DNA of 64,000 nucleotides. It comes from Eleusine coracana subsp. coracana (Eukaryota; Streptophyta; Magnoliopsida; Poales; Poaceae). A program made the translations under genes and the position numbers. Location of the stretch: positions 6,014,001-6,078,000 of the forward strand of contig CM064422.1 in assembly GCA_032690845.1 (NCBI GenBank), given 5' to 3'. Below, piece by piece: positions 24,201 through 35,271 of the stretch; within the stretch, counting starts at the first letter, position 1, and each line of letters opens with the position of its first letter. The notes beneath the pieces are model-generated. The model ran no database searches. It was not told the DNA's origin and was given only the letters and a program-made list of their open reading frames with translations.

Positions 24201-25639
24201 CCCTGCTGAAGTCACCAGAGAGTTGAGATGAAAATAAAGGGGTGTTACTAACCCATGTCGTTTATCTGACATCATCTACATCTCCCGAAAGGGTTTATAA
24301 CTGCATCTATATATGGTTCTCCACTGTTGTTCCTGAAACGCATCAACAGCAAAAAGCAATGCCTCGAAGGGAGCAGGGGAAGAATAATGACCATGTAGAA
24401 GAGCTATATATAACCAACCTAATCACCTCAAATCTACAAATACACAAACTCCAGTCTATTTGGTCCCCTGCAAGATGGAAACCATGCGAATGCTTAGTCG
24501 CAATGGTTTAACTCTTGCAGTGCCACTAGAACCATGAAGCTAGTAGGCTGTGGCGCTGAACTGTGGAACTGATCCGGGTGGAGCAGGACACCAACGCAAT
24601 TATTGATGGCTTGCTGTGGAGACAAACATGAATGCAAATCCTGTAAGGGACTGGGTTGTCAAATTAATGAGGTTTTGCAAGCAGAACTGTCACAGATAAC
24701 AATTTTCCTAACAAAATATGTAGTAATGGAACCAATCATTTTGAAGACAGAAAAATTTCAACTTGTTCATCACTTCATCAAAATTCATTCGTAGTATCAG
24801 ATTAATCCTTAGAGTGCAGTCAATGAAACTAATAAGAGATTCATGCACAAAACTCAAGAATTGCTTGTTTGGTGATGAAACAATGGCTAACTCACCCGTC
24901 TGCCGCTATGTTAGACGTTAAAGCCAAATTGATTAACATGGACTGACTTAGAATTGACAGAAGATTCCAATATACTACTGCAATTAACATGGACTGAACT
25001 GGGAATGGGCACTTGGGCAGATTCCAATATACTACTGATAACAGCATGAGCAAAACTGAACATACAGAAACATAAAAGTTTATGGTAAATGTACTTATTT
25101 TGGTTAGGCATATGCAAAACCATTGAGATCGGCAACCTCAACTAAAACTTACTTTTCCAATCAGTAACACGTGAAGTGGTGCTTCAGTAGCATAGAACGT
25201 CTATCAAATCCAATACAATCAGTAATACAAGCTCCAAGTTACTCCTCTGTATTTGTACTGCAATCGCTGCTTCTTGTGTTGGCTTTTGACGTGGTTTCTA
25301 GCAAGTGCAAATGGGAGTTTTTCACAAACTCACTTGTTTTGGCAAGTGTGAATGGGAGTTTTCTCATCATTTCACTTGTAGTAGTGGACATCGTGTTGAT
25401 AGATGGCTTATGTATTTGATCATCCAAGGTATAAGTTGCCATGCATGGACGGATTCATCAATGCCTTAAGTCATTAATGAAGAACATAACGGAGAGACTA
25501 ATGATAGCTCTTCATACCTAAATCACGAGTAGTATAGCTCATTAGTCGTATCACCTGCTTGGACATGGAGGGCGTAACCAAACCTAGCTGTCCTCAAATC
25601 CCAGGGAAAAAAACCGCGTGTGATCAGAGGCCCTTCATT
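24201..25639. other. Intergenic
   Basis: No gene recognised. A short internal direct repeat (AAGTGnnAATGGGAGTTTT, twice) lies at about 25300-25385. Confidence 0.45.
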
Positions 25640-26556
25640 CCAGGATTCGCCAACCGTGGCTTATTTTTGAGTCTTCCAACTCAAATAACAAAGACAAGGA
25701 TAAGAATGTTGCATATTTGTTTCGTAACAATCAAATAACTTCACCTGAAATTCAGAAGGACATGTGCAGAGCTTATGCTGAACAGACCAGCAAAACCTCA
25801 TTATGTCCACGAAAATGTCCACCTGAAATCCCAAGCTAGCATCTCTAAAAAATTTCTCTTGTTATTTGAGTTGGAAGACTCATTATGTCCATTGCATCAA
25901 AAAAAATCTTACAACTCTTAATATAACAATCATCCGACCTTTATACTCTTCTTCTGACTTCTTGAGATCCCGATTCATCGCATGTGGTACACTTTACCTC
26001 TGATTTTTGTAGTCCTAATAATCCTTTCTAGTATTGTTGTGTGCAATGCTTTTAGCATGACCATAAATTATTTGGCGCCCATTCTTCCATCCACGAAATC
26101 CAACATTTGTGAATGATTCAATACCAAAGTTTCAGCTCTAGGTTGTTTAAAGAGATAACAATTAAAACAAAAGGCGACATCCTTTGCAACACTATATTCC
26201 AGTCAAGCATTATTTTCAAACCATTTATCATGAAAACTCCGATTACGTGTGCCTATTAGCCTTGGTGGATAGTCATGCCCTTTTGGTTAGCATGGACCTT
26301 TCAAAATATACTCCCTTCTAGTTTTATCCCTCATATTTGGATCTATTTCTTCAATCGGTGTCCGAAGTCCAGGATCAGCAACAAGGCTATCAAGTACAAC
26401 ATGAGGTGCCGTTTGCTCAATATTTGTTGCCCCTATTTCTTGTAATTCTGGTTCTGTTTCTGGAGGAGAAATCAAAGACTCAATATTGCTAGATTGTACA
26501 ACAGGAGTATGAGCTGGACAAAAATATGCAGTCGGCGGTCTTGTCCTCTTCTTCAT
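25640..26556 (-). pseudogene. Decayed hAT-transposase / TTF-type zinc-finger domain
   Basis: The minus strand from 26556 reads MKKRTRPPTAYF, then PGLRTPIEEIDPN and RREYILKGPC, the N-terminal region of plant TTF-type (ZMYM1/ZNF862-like) hAT-derived proteins. After a stop, the same strand continues with the TTF signature: FHDKWFENNA, LEYSVAKDVAFCFNCYLFKQP, VDGRMGAK and, much further on, GGHFRGHNE. The next conserved block (VAYLFRNNQITSPEIQKDMC) is found at 25670-25790 but on the plus strand. The domain is broken by several stops and frameshifts and includes an inverted piece. Truncated well before the catalytic hAT core. Confidence 0.75.
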
Positions 26557-26689
26557 TTATTTGTTCTGAAACAAAGCACCAAAAATCAATCCTTATTTTC
26601 CCCACGTATGTTACCTGTATGAGCATTAGAGAACCAATTATTAATGTCAATTGGATTACCCCATCTTGGTTCGAGGTGATGACATGGTC

Positions 26690-26935
26690 CCCGGGCGGCA
26701 CCGGGCGCGGCGGCGGCGACGCGATGACGATGCTGTTATGAGATGGATCGGCAAACCTAGCTAGGGTAATGACGGATTGACGGAAACGTATTTGTTCGTA
26801 TCTATACGACTTGCTGTATAGACTCCGCGGCGTAGACAGAGGTGTGGACTCTTTCGTCTGTCACGAAAGGAAAAAAGATTTTGTTTTAACTGAGCGTATC
26901 AAAACGAGGAGGGGCCGGACCTATAAAAAATGGGT
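26690..26935 (-). pseudogene. Remnant of an F-box gene 5' end
   Basis: On the minus strand, ATCGCGTCGCCGCCGCCGCG closely resembles the first codons of the neighbouring F-box gene (28235-28270). The adjoining 5' flank is also alike, sharing words such as GACGGAAACGTAT / GATGGAAACGTAT and a GTGGACTCTT stretch. The gene body is missing; it looks like a relic of a tandem array of F-box genes. Confidence 0.5.
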
Positions 26936-26938
26936 CTC

Positions 26939-28275
26939 TCATTCTATACAGCAGTGGAGTTGCACGAACTCGATCTCATCGTTGTTTGGCTTCATCCCAG
27001 GAAGCCGGAATAGGCTCTCCTGGTACATGAGCAAGCGTACAGAATCGTCCGAGTTGCCGCCGCCTTCGGCAATAGAGGAAGTCACCATCCGGAGAGTGCC
27101 GTCCTCCGGGTCATAAACATGAGCCTCCTGCGCCGTGGTCGCGACAAGGAGCTTCCTCGACGAGCGTCCACTGTCCAGCAGGTACCTAAGCGGCACGACG
27201 AGCCACGGCTTGGTCAACCTCTCGGCCGCCGTCACGTGTCCCGGAGTGACGTCGACGCGGTAGTCGAGCGACCAGCTCCCGGCGTCGTAGTCCTGCAGCT
27301 TCCATATCTCGAACAAGCTGCCGCCCATGTCGCGGCGGTGGCGGACGTCGCGCATGATGCAGAGCCGCCCGTCGAGCTCCGCCATCGTCTGTCCGAGCGG
27401 CACGTGCACTTCCTCGTCGTTGCTCGATCTTTTCCCGTGGCGGCCGTCCCAAACCTGGTCGTCGTGCTCGTGGTCCACGTTCCGGTCGTACGGGACGAGG
27501 TCCTCCGTCTTGAACGGCGGCAGCGCGACTCGTCGGCGAGCGAGAAGGAGAGGACGCCGCGGGGCTTGTCGGCGTACATGTAACTTGTCCTGAAGCTGCA
27601 GTGGATACACCCGTCCGCGAACACGGGTGGCACGTGCTTGTCGAGAGTGGTGTACCCGGTGAAGTCCTGGAACAAGGCCTGGTTGTTACCGGTGGCGGCC
27701 GGGGCTCTCCAACCTCGAGAATCGCCCACGGTGATCACCCTGCCTTCCACTTTTCCCGGCTTGACGTGCACCCGGACGACCTTGAACTCTCCGGCCGGCG
27801 CGTGGAACCCCATGCCGATAATGATGTGCGGGTAGTCCGAGAACGGGAGGTGCAGGACCTCGCCCGTGGTGGGGTTCCACACCGAGTAGGCCTGCTCGTC
27901 GAGGCACGGCCGATAGACGAGGACCAGGCCGTGGCAGGGCTTGGAGCCGATGACCCGGGGGCAATCATGGCAACTGATGCATCTTTCAATGGGCGATGAC
28001 CCGAACCTGACGAAAACGCCGTGCGACGGTGCCAGCGGAAGGAACCCGAGCTTGGTTGAGGCCAGCGCGTGGTGCCGTTGCTGGAAGCCGGGCGACGAGA
28101 TCTCGGCGTCCCAGGAGCGGCACACGCGGCGGAGCCGAGCGAGCGGCGCCGCTGGTACGCGCAGGAGCACCTCGACGACGAGATCGTGAGGCAACGTGGC
28201 GCCACGCGGCGTCTTCCTCCTCTTGTTTGTCGAGCGGCTCCGGGCGCGGCGGCGGCGACGCGATGATGCCATCAC
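26939..28275 (-). pseudogene. F-box protein gene with a single frameshift
   Basis: About 445 codons in one exon. The F-box lies near residues 28-70: LPHDLVVEVLLRVPAAPLAR then RRVCRSWDAEISSPGF. An F-box-associated region follows (HGLVLVYRPC, VWNPTTGEVLHLPF, GMGFHAPAGEFKVV) up to GVLSFSLADE. At about 27528 the coding frame shifts by one base and continues as ALPPFKTEDLVPYDRNVDHE through GGSLFEIWKLQDYDAGSWSL to the stop at 26939. The F-box would be an SCF ubiquitin-ligase adaptor binding SKP1; the target is unknown. Either a recent pseudogene or a sequencing error in a GC-rich tract. Start: two adjacent Met codons at 28275 and 28272. Confidence 0.75.
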
Positions 28276-28706
28276 GCTGCTTGCTGCGAGGAGCCCAGGG
28301 CAACGACAGACAGATCGATGGAAACGTATCTCAGTTATATTGTATATTGTGTAGGCAGAGGTGGACTCTTCTCTTTCATCTTCGACACCGTCGATGTGAT
28401 GATTCCGCGTGGAGATTTTGTTTCAACAAAGATGCATCTATAGTATTTCCTTTTAATTAACAAAGCGTGTCGAAAACTCGAAACGGGCCCCGCTGCGCCA
28501 CAAACATCGTCGCGCGGCCGGTGCGGTACTGCGGAAGCGAGACGACTGCAGTGAAATTCGCAGCCGGGCCGTTGAACAAATGAGATCGGAGACTGGACTG
28601 GGTAAGATTCCGCAGATACTTTGGCCCAGTTGGCCTCTTCTACGGATGCACGCAATCCGAGCCCATCTGCGTGTTAGAATGACTGCCCGGCTGGAGGACT
28701 GCTCCA

Positions 28707-29265
28707 TATATCTGGGCATTCGGGCGGCCCTGCATGGCACGGCCCGGGCCTACTTAGGCCCGGCATGGCAGAATACCGGGCTGGTATGGCACGGTAGGCT
28801 GACGGGGCCATGCCAAAGCAGCCCACGGGGTGAGGGGTCGGCCCACGGCACGGCACGAAATGCAGTTTACCGTGCCATGCCGACCCGAATGTCCCGTGAG
28901 CCCGGTGGCACGCCAGCCCGCTGGAGCCCGAGAGCGGCGCCGGTGCGCGCACGAGCGAGAAGAGAGGGAGAGCGGCGCCGGCGCACTAGGAGAGGGGAAG
29001 AGCAACGCCGGCGCGCGAGGAGAGGGAGAGCGGCGTCACATTAGCTCGCGAAGACAGGGGGAGCAGCGCCGGTACGCGAGGAGAGGAGGAGAGCAGCGTG
29101 AGCGCGCAAGGAGAGGAGGAGAGCGGCGCCGCATCAGCTCGTCGCTCGCACGCAAGGAGAGGGAGAGCGGCGACGGCATGTGCGCGAGGAGGGAGGGAGA
29201 GCGCATCGATGCGGGCGTGAGGAGAGAGGGAGAGCGTCGTGCTCGTGCAAGACGGCGGGTCGGCG

Positions 29266-29334
<69 letters not shown>

Positions 29335-29657
29335 CGATGTGTTAGGATTTCAGATGGTGTACAGACCGTTTGCAGCTGGGCCAGTAGTTTGAGAGAAGCC
29401 GGAATGATGCTGGACCGGTTAGGATTTGGGAAGGTGAGTATTTTTAATTTTTTTTTCGGGCTTCCACGGGGCCACACCCTCTTTCGGGCCGTGCCACGGG
29501 CCATGCCCGTGCTTGGAGGTCGGCCCAAGCACGACATGGTGGACCGGGCCGTGCTGGCACATGCCCATTGGTGGTCGGGCCGTGCCGTGCCCCTGCCGGG
29601 CCAAAACGGTCGGGCCTCGTGCCAGCCCATTTGGCCCGGCCCTGATGCCCATATATA
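28707..29657. mobile_element. Non-autonomous hAT-like element, 951 bp
   Basis: Begins TATATCTGGGCAT and ends with the complement of TATATATGGGCAT. It is flanked by 8-bp copies CTGCTCCA at 28699-28706 and 29658-29665 (a ninth base, A, also matches). The paralogous sequence at 35.37 kb has the uninterrupted site GGACTGCTCCAGACG, which confirms insertion. The two subterminal regions are rich in GGCCCGGGC/GGCACGGC words. The interior (28930-29240) is a degenerate array of about 40-bp units built on GGAGAGCGGCG, followed by a (GA)31 tract. Long open frames here follow from repeat composition, not from a gene. Confidence 0.88.
29269..29330. repeat. (GA)31 microsatellite
   Basis: Uninterrupted GA dinucleotides inside the hAT-like element; read directly. 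Confidence 0.95.
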
Positions 29658-29944
29658 CTGCTCCAGACGAACATCTTTCTCGGCCTGAGCAACTGGTGCC
29701 ATTGATCTCGTAATATTTTTCCGCACGGTACGCAGAAGAGAAGAGCACGATAAAAGCGCAATGCAAGCGCAAAAGTTTTCGGTACTCGAGATGCAAAGGT
29801 ATCCCACCCACCAGCTAATCGCTGACATACATTTGTGCTCGTGGTTGTCAGAATCGGATTAGAAAATGGATAGCAGTGCAGTGCAGAACTGGTGAGTGGC
29901 TAACTTTTGCGCATCGTTTCAGGCTTTTTTTTTTTCCTCATCAG

Positions 29945-30055
29945 TCGTCCACCACAACACATCTCGCTCCTCCACCGTCAGCCGCGGGTGTGCCTGCTCT
30001 CCACCATCACCACCAAAAAAATGTTAGGAACATTTTAGTACCGCATCACCTGTGT
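29945..30055 (-). pseudogene. Fragment of an NPH3/BTB gene (intron 3 / exon 4 boundary)
   Basis: Resembles 37600-37710 of the NPH3 gene in the same orientation. Shared words are CACCGTCAGCCG/GCCGTCAGCCG, GGGTGTGCCTGC/GGGTGCGCCTGC, ACCACCAAAAAA and GAACATTTTAG. Only the exon-4 start and adjoining intron survive. It marks the far end of the duplicated F-box-to-NPH3 segment. Confidence 0.65.
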
Positions 30056-30904
30056 TAAAAGAACTCAATAACCAGACATGAAATCCATCACAAAACCATA
30101 TAACCATATGTTCCTATATATCATGGTGACCCTGGTCGTTTTTTTCTCCTCACTCTTGGTAACTGCACCAGCAAAATAACACTTAAATTGTATAAGACAG
30201 GTTGAAACAAATAAAAGCGGCCTCACAAACCTAGCCTTATTACTTTAAATCAGTTCTACAAACTCTCAGACTATTTGGAGAAATATAACGCATCAAAAGT
30301 GACTTGCTCTTTTTCTCAAAGCACCACACCACGACACCACGTTGCTGTTTTTATTTACAAATAAATACCATGCATCTAAAGACTTGTGCTGGTGTTTAAT
30401 CTATATATAACAGGGTGACATTGTATCTCCTATGTTTCTGGATTTCTTTGCTTTTACAAAGGCCCCACTAGCTTATACAGTCTCACATTTGAAGTCCTGA
30501 TCTAGCTGCTATAGCAAGTGCAAAATCACGGTCTACATCAATCTTTAAAAATCAAGAAAGGCTAAATGCTTCACTGTGCTTCATTTAGTGTATCAGATAC
30601 CCACCCTATAGGCTATGGTTTTCACCTTCCAAATACCCATTGACAATCACCCCCTATGTATCAACCTAAGATTAGAATTTGGCAATTATCAGTGTCTAGC
30701 TTCACCATACTTCATAGAGTTGATTGATTTCAGATTTAGCCCTATCATATATCTGATGATTTTCACATCCAATTATTACTGTTTGACACTCATTCCTTCT
30801 GAACCAAAAATCTTATAATACAGAGTATTGAGTTATTGTCGCAAGCAAACTGAGTGTTAGAAGCTTTGTATATGTAATCAGAAAGGTAACACAATGCCTG
30901 CAAA
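30056..30904. other. Intergenic, 3' flank of the DUF1618 gene
   Basis: AT-rich, with no gene or repeat structure recognised. Confidence 0.45.
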
Positions 30905-32239
30905 TCAGATATAATTACCTGACGATATCTTCAGATGCTGGGAGATCCTACTTGCGGTGTAGGATAATCTGAAGCCAAGGCTTCTTTCTACACCTAGTTC
31001 AGTTATTCCTTTCAGCTGCCCACATGTCATATCAACAGAAATTAACCATGCCTCCTGGTGCCACCTCTCAACCTTAGCCATAACATAAACAACATCATCA
31101 TTCATGCTGTGCACAGGGAGGCCTATGATGAGTCTCTCCAAATGCCCTAGAGGGTTTCCTTCATCCACTGGCAGCTGGTTTGAAAGCAACGAATTGTAGT
31201 CAACAGTTGTGCAAGCAGATTGAACCTCGTGCCCTGGATGCCATGATGCATCCTGTGAGGAGATAGCATTCATGCTCCAAGTGGTAACTTTCCAACCATC
31301 AGCGATGTACTTGATACCATGTCCTGAGGTTTCTTTCATCATCGTTGCAACCTCCACAAACTTGAAACAACCATTAACAACAGCAATGTCCCGAGTAGTA
31401 GCCGGATTGACATCATATCTCATTGGATTGCCATCACATCCTCTGTGAAGGATGTTCATCTGCGGCAAAGCTATGTAACGAAGCAGAGAGTCACCAGTTA
31501 ACACATCATATTGCAGTATACCATGCTGTAGGTCGACAAAGGCCATGGTGCCACCTTTTCCTCCAACGGTGATCACCTTGTTTGTACAATGCCTGAAGCC
31601 TCCTTCTTCATCGTTGCCTTTCATCAGCTCCTCTAGTGGCACGGCAACAGCACTAGTGGTCCAGATCCTATTCTCAGAGTGAAAGAGGAAGACGTCGAAC
31701 TTCCCTGGTCCGGACGAGCCAAGGAAGAATGCAGACATGTCGTCACGGAGGGCAACGATGGCGTAGCTGGAGCCGCGGCTGAGGAGGCCAACCTGTTCGT
31801 CGTAGAAAAAATAGGGCCTGGGGAGTGGGAGCGGCTCGAGCGATGGCCCACCATCGGAAGCCCCGTCTGTCTGGTAGATGTAGTAATCGTGCTGGCCATC
31901 GCAGATCAACGCGTTGCGCTTGGCGATAGAGATGCGGAGGAGGACGAAGTTGGCGTCCGTGGCAATGATCTTGGGCTCCTCGTCGAAGGCGCTATGTGGA
32001 ATGCCGGAGCAGTAGAAGCAGAAGTAGGAAACGCGGGGAGGACGTGCCGGGTAGAAGGTAACCTGGATCACCTTGTCGCCCATGATCGTGCAGGTGGCGG
32101 TAGTGGCGTTGCGGCGGTCGGCGTAGTAGGCGCGGAAGTCGAGGAGGACCCAGTCCGGCCTTGAGGCGTCCGGTGGATCCGCATCGTCGCCGGTAGGAGG
32201 GTGCAGGAAGCCGCGAGGCAGGAACAGATCGTTCTCCAT
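30905..32239 (-). CDS. DUF1618 domain protein
   Basis: Open frame of 444 residues. It begins with a short Pro/Asp-rich leader (MENDLFLPRGFLHPP), then WVLLDFRAYYADRRNATTAT and FCFYCSGI, a layout typical of grass DUF1618 proteins. The DUF1618 region follows with NKVITVGGKGGTMAFVDLQH, GILQYDVL, a LRYIALP block and a PATTRDIAVVNGCFKFVEV / GWKVTTWSM section. The family is strongly expanded in grasses, is often found near F-box genes and has no defined biochemical role. The last codons read KISSGNYI; GTAATT inside them could be a splice donor, so a small further exon cannot be excluded. The frame is intact and the gene is probably functional. Confidence 0.82.
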   Translation of the reverse strand: MENDLFLPRGFLHPPTGDDADPPDASRPDWVLLDFRAYYADRRNATTATCTIMGDKVIQVTFYPARPPRVSYFCFYCSGIPHSAFDEEPKIIATDANFVLLRISIAKRNALICDGQHDYYIYQTDGASDGGPSLEPLPLPRPYFFYDEQVGLLSRGSSYAIVALRDDMSAFFLGSSGPGKFDVFLFHSENRIWTTSAVAVPLEELMKGNDEEGGFRHCTNKVITVGGKGGTMAFVDLQHGILQYDVLTGDSLLRYIALPQMNILHRGCDGNPMRYDVNPATTRDIAVVNGCFKFVEVATMMKETSGHGIKYIADGWKVTTWSMNAISSQDASWHPGHEVQSACTTVDYNSLLSNQLPVDEGNPLGHLERLIIGLPVHSMNDDVVYVMAKVERWHQEAWLISVDMTCGQLKGITELGVERSLGFRLSYTASRISQHLKISSGNYI

Positions 32240-33488
32240 GCCTTGAATCTCTTCTCTGCCAATCTGGATATCTGGTTGATTGGATGGGTGCGATCTATGG
32301 ATGAATCTATCGAAATCGGGACAACAGAAGACGGAAGGCGTTAATTTGATGTCTCTATGTCTACAATTTATTATTTAAGATACATCTTATTATTTTTATT
32401 ATTTGAGTTACACCTTATTATCTGAGGGGGCGTTCGTTTGCCACCTTACTGTATAACTTATTATTTGAGGACGCGTCATTCGCCACCTTATTTTGTCCCG
32501 TAAGCGTGAATCCGATTTGGCGTGCAAATTTTGGATAGCAATCAGTTCGACATCGACTACAAATAAATTTCATCAGAATCGGCTACGAATTCGGGAGGCC
32601 GGTTTTCGATGGATTAGGATATACTGACGCTACTTCCGAATATTTCCAAATCGTAGCCCCTCAGATAGTCGAACAACGGACATGGCGGAGATCAAGGCAC
32701 AACGAATTCATGGAAGGCTGAGACATCTCGCGATTGATTGGAGAAATGGAAATAACAGGACCCGAAGATCTTATTTTTGGTGGTTGGCGAAGAAATCCGT
32801 CGTCGACAATCATGGATTGGGAGGCCAGCCACCTCGGGCTGTTTTGTTGGATTGGAGAAAGTTTCTTTTTTCGGTAATGCTATTTTTCATTCGATTGAAA
32901 AGTAAAATCCCTTCATTCGATGGATGTGTGTATATTTTTTGTTTTTTATTTATTTGTAGGATTATATATATTAATTATTATTATATATAGACTATAAAAA
33001 ATTTTGTTTTTTATCTATTAAATATAGATCCAAGAGCTAAAAATGTTAATTAAAAAAATCGATTAAAAATTAGATGCTCTCTTCTTTTTTCTTCCTGATA
33101 CTGGTTGGTTTGCAGATGTCACTAAAAGAAAACGTGTTCATGAGTGGTGGCCTGGTGGGGTCAGCCGGTAAAGGAATTCCCCGATGTGGAAGAGAAATAA
33201 TGTTTGGACTGCTGGTGGATCCAGGGGAGGGAAAAAAATACTTGGATACATTAGTTCTATTTAGCATTAAACCATACAAATATTTTTTGTAGGACATATG
33301 GATATTCTTTTGCTGAAACGGAGAAACATTATTAGAGTTTTGGACATGTAAGATAATAGATTTATTATAAATATACGTATTATGTTTTTATGTGTTATCT
33401 GTTAAGATTATCCGTTCCAATTTGTTATATATTTTTTTTAAATACGCACATATACTTTGCTAGTCGAGGTATATAGGGGATGGTTGAA
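32240..33488. other. Intergenic, AT-rich
   Basis: No gene recognised. Short TTATTATTT repeats at 32365-32465 and long A/T-rich runs at 32930-33060 suggest decayed repeat sequence. Confidence 0.45.
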
Positions 33489-33880
33489 TTACGGGGCGGG
33501 GCAGCCTGGAAGGAGGAAGAAGAGGGGGACTTGGGCGGCAGCTGGACGAGGATGAATCGAATTTGTCCTCTCAAGAAAAAGAGGGGGACTCAAAGCATCT
33601 TTAGTGGAGATCTCTATCACTTCCCCTCTAGTCTCGTGCATTGCCCACAGTGAGCATGCTGTCATGCAATCATTCCTTCCCCGACACCTACACAACCTTG
33701 AACTCTCCGGCGGCGCATGGAACCCCATGGCGATGGCGTGGTGCTCGTGCAAATATGGAGCATCCAGGATCTCGTTAGCGGTAGGGTTGCACACGAAATA
33801 GCACTAGCCGCGAATACAGTTGTTCGTCCGGACGAGAACTAGTCCACATTGCTTGAATCCGATCATCTTAGAGGAGTTTT
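33489..33880 (-). pseudogene. F-box-associated domain remnant
   Basis: The minus strand reads GLVLVRTNN, then VCNPTANEILDAPYLHEHHA and IAMGFHAPPE. This lines up with HGLVLVYRP / VWNPTTGEVLHLPF / IIGMGFHAPAGE of the F-box gene at 27-28 kb. A stop interrupts the join (near 33800) and sequence homology fades after RLCRCR. It is the F-box counterpart in copy B of the duplicated segment. Confidence 0.7.
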
Positions 33881-34280
33881 ACTGTCTAAAATATTGATCA
33901 TTAGTTCTGAAAAACTATTTATCAATAGTTTAATCTAATGGTTAAGATTTGATAATCTAAACACATAACTAGTAGCCAATAGTTTATCACTTTGAGGATA
34001 ATGTTGGAAAAATAATATTTTAAATTATCAATAATTATTTCATATTATTATGAATAAAAATAAATGAGTAATATGATTAATAATTAATATTTATATTTTT
34101 TAAAAGATCAACCGATATTTTAATGATTTGTTAGGGTTAGATTTTGATTATAAAAATAAATATAAAATTATTTTTAATAGTACAATTATAAATTATCCTC
34201 AAACTATTAACCAATAGTTTTTTAAAATTAATGGTCAATATTTTAGACATCAAAACTTCTCATCTTATTTGTGCTTATTA
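33881..34280. other. AT-rich intergenic stretch
   Basis: Very AT-rich with no coding potential. CTATTNACCAATAGTTT-like words recur in both orientations (33905-34000 and 34195-34245), hinting at an old inverted-repeat element. Confidence 0.4.
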
Positions 34281-35250
34281 GGCTTTGTTTGGAACAAAGG
34301 AACAAAAAATACAGGAATAGAAAAAAACACAGGAATGAGATGAGTGAAAAAACATAGGAATCCAAAATAGAGGAATAACAAAATTTTGATGTTTGGATGA
34401 AGGAATTTCTGCTGGAAAAAGATCCGTTGTACAAAGAGCATTGTAACCGTTGCACAAGATGACCGTGCTTTTTTTATATCTTGTTCCTTCTGCATTACTT
34501 GAGCCATGTTATAGGATGAAGAAAACTTATGATTGAACTGAGTGGTGATTCTATTCTAAGTCTCCTTGCTCTATGCATTGTTTGTCCGAAATCAAGACAC
34601 ATCATGATTTGTTTAGTAGCTCAATAAGATAAACAACCTTCTGATGGTTTCAATTTGCTCTATTTTTCGTGGTCCCTATTATGGAATATTACAAGTAAAA
34701 GTAAAGTTAGAGGAATAGAAAATAAATCACACCCGCATGTAGATCTAGGCTACGAAGTGCAAAACATAAATAAAAAAAACTCAGACGTTGGTGATCACCG
34801 AATTACTAGAAATCAATATAGCTCTCTAATAAATTACCTGTTTCTTGTGAGATCTCTTCATCTTCTCCGGATTGGTGACCACCAAGATCTGTTGTGAATG
34901 AGGTTCCAAGAGGGGGAGGAGGAGTTGCAGGGGGAGCAGGACGATGGGGATTTCGCTGATGGGCAGAGGTGACTCGCTGCTGCTGATTCGCCATCTTCAA
35001 CAGAGGTTCCTGACTGGATGCGGAAGGTGAGAGAAGAAAGACGGAAGGTGGAGGCGAGTGATACGAGAGAAAAATTCTTTCCTTTGGCTCTGACTGGATG
35101 TTTTATTTTCTTTGTTTTGTGCATCGATGATTTCCTTTCCACCAAAAAAGAACTCTTGTTTCCTTCGTTCCAAACGCATGGCAACTGTTCCTTTCCTATG
35201 GAAACTGTTCCTTTACTTTCCTACGCTTTTTCCTTCATCCCAAACGAGGC
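34281..35250. mobile_element. PIF/Harbinger-like non-autonomous element, about 970 bp
   Basis: Left end GGCTTTGTTTGGAACAAAGG and right end (complement) GCCTCGTTTGGGATGAAGG form imperfect inverted repeats of the Harbinger GGGCnTGTTTGG type. The left flank ends TTA, the expected 3-bp target, but the right flank (ATA) is not an exact copy. A minus-strand frame from 34993 (MANQQQRVTSAHQRNPHR) resembles the start of a Harbinger accessory ORF (inference). No transposase. Confidence 0.65.
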
Positions 35251-35271
35251 ATACTATGCGCCAGTGTGTAC

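Larger units (their letters stand above)
28610..29892. repeat. Spacer copy A of a segmental duplication, split by a transposon
   Basis: 28610-28706 plus 29666-29892 match 35272-35613 closely (shared words include CCCAGTTGGCCTCTTC, GATGCACGCAATCC and GTGCTCGTGGTTGTCAGAAT). Copy A is interrupted at 28707-29657 by an hAT-like element that is absent from copy B. Confidence 0.88.

Noticed and set aside
28986..29828. 280-codon minus-strand frame
   Set aside because: It is produced by the GA microsatellite and repeat array inside the hAT-like element.
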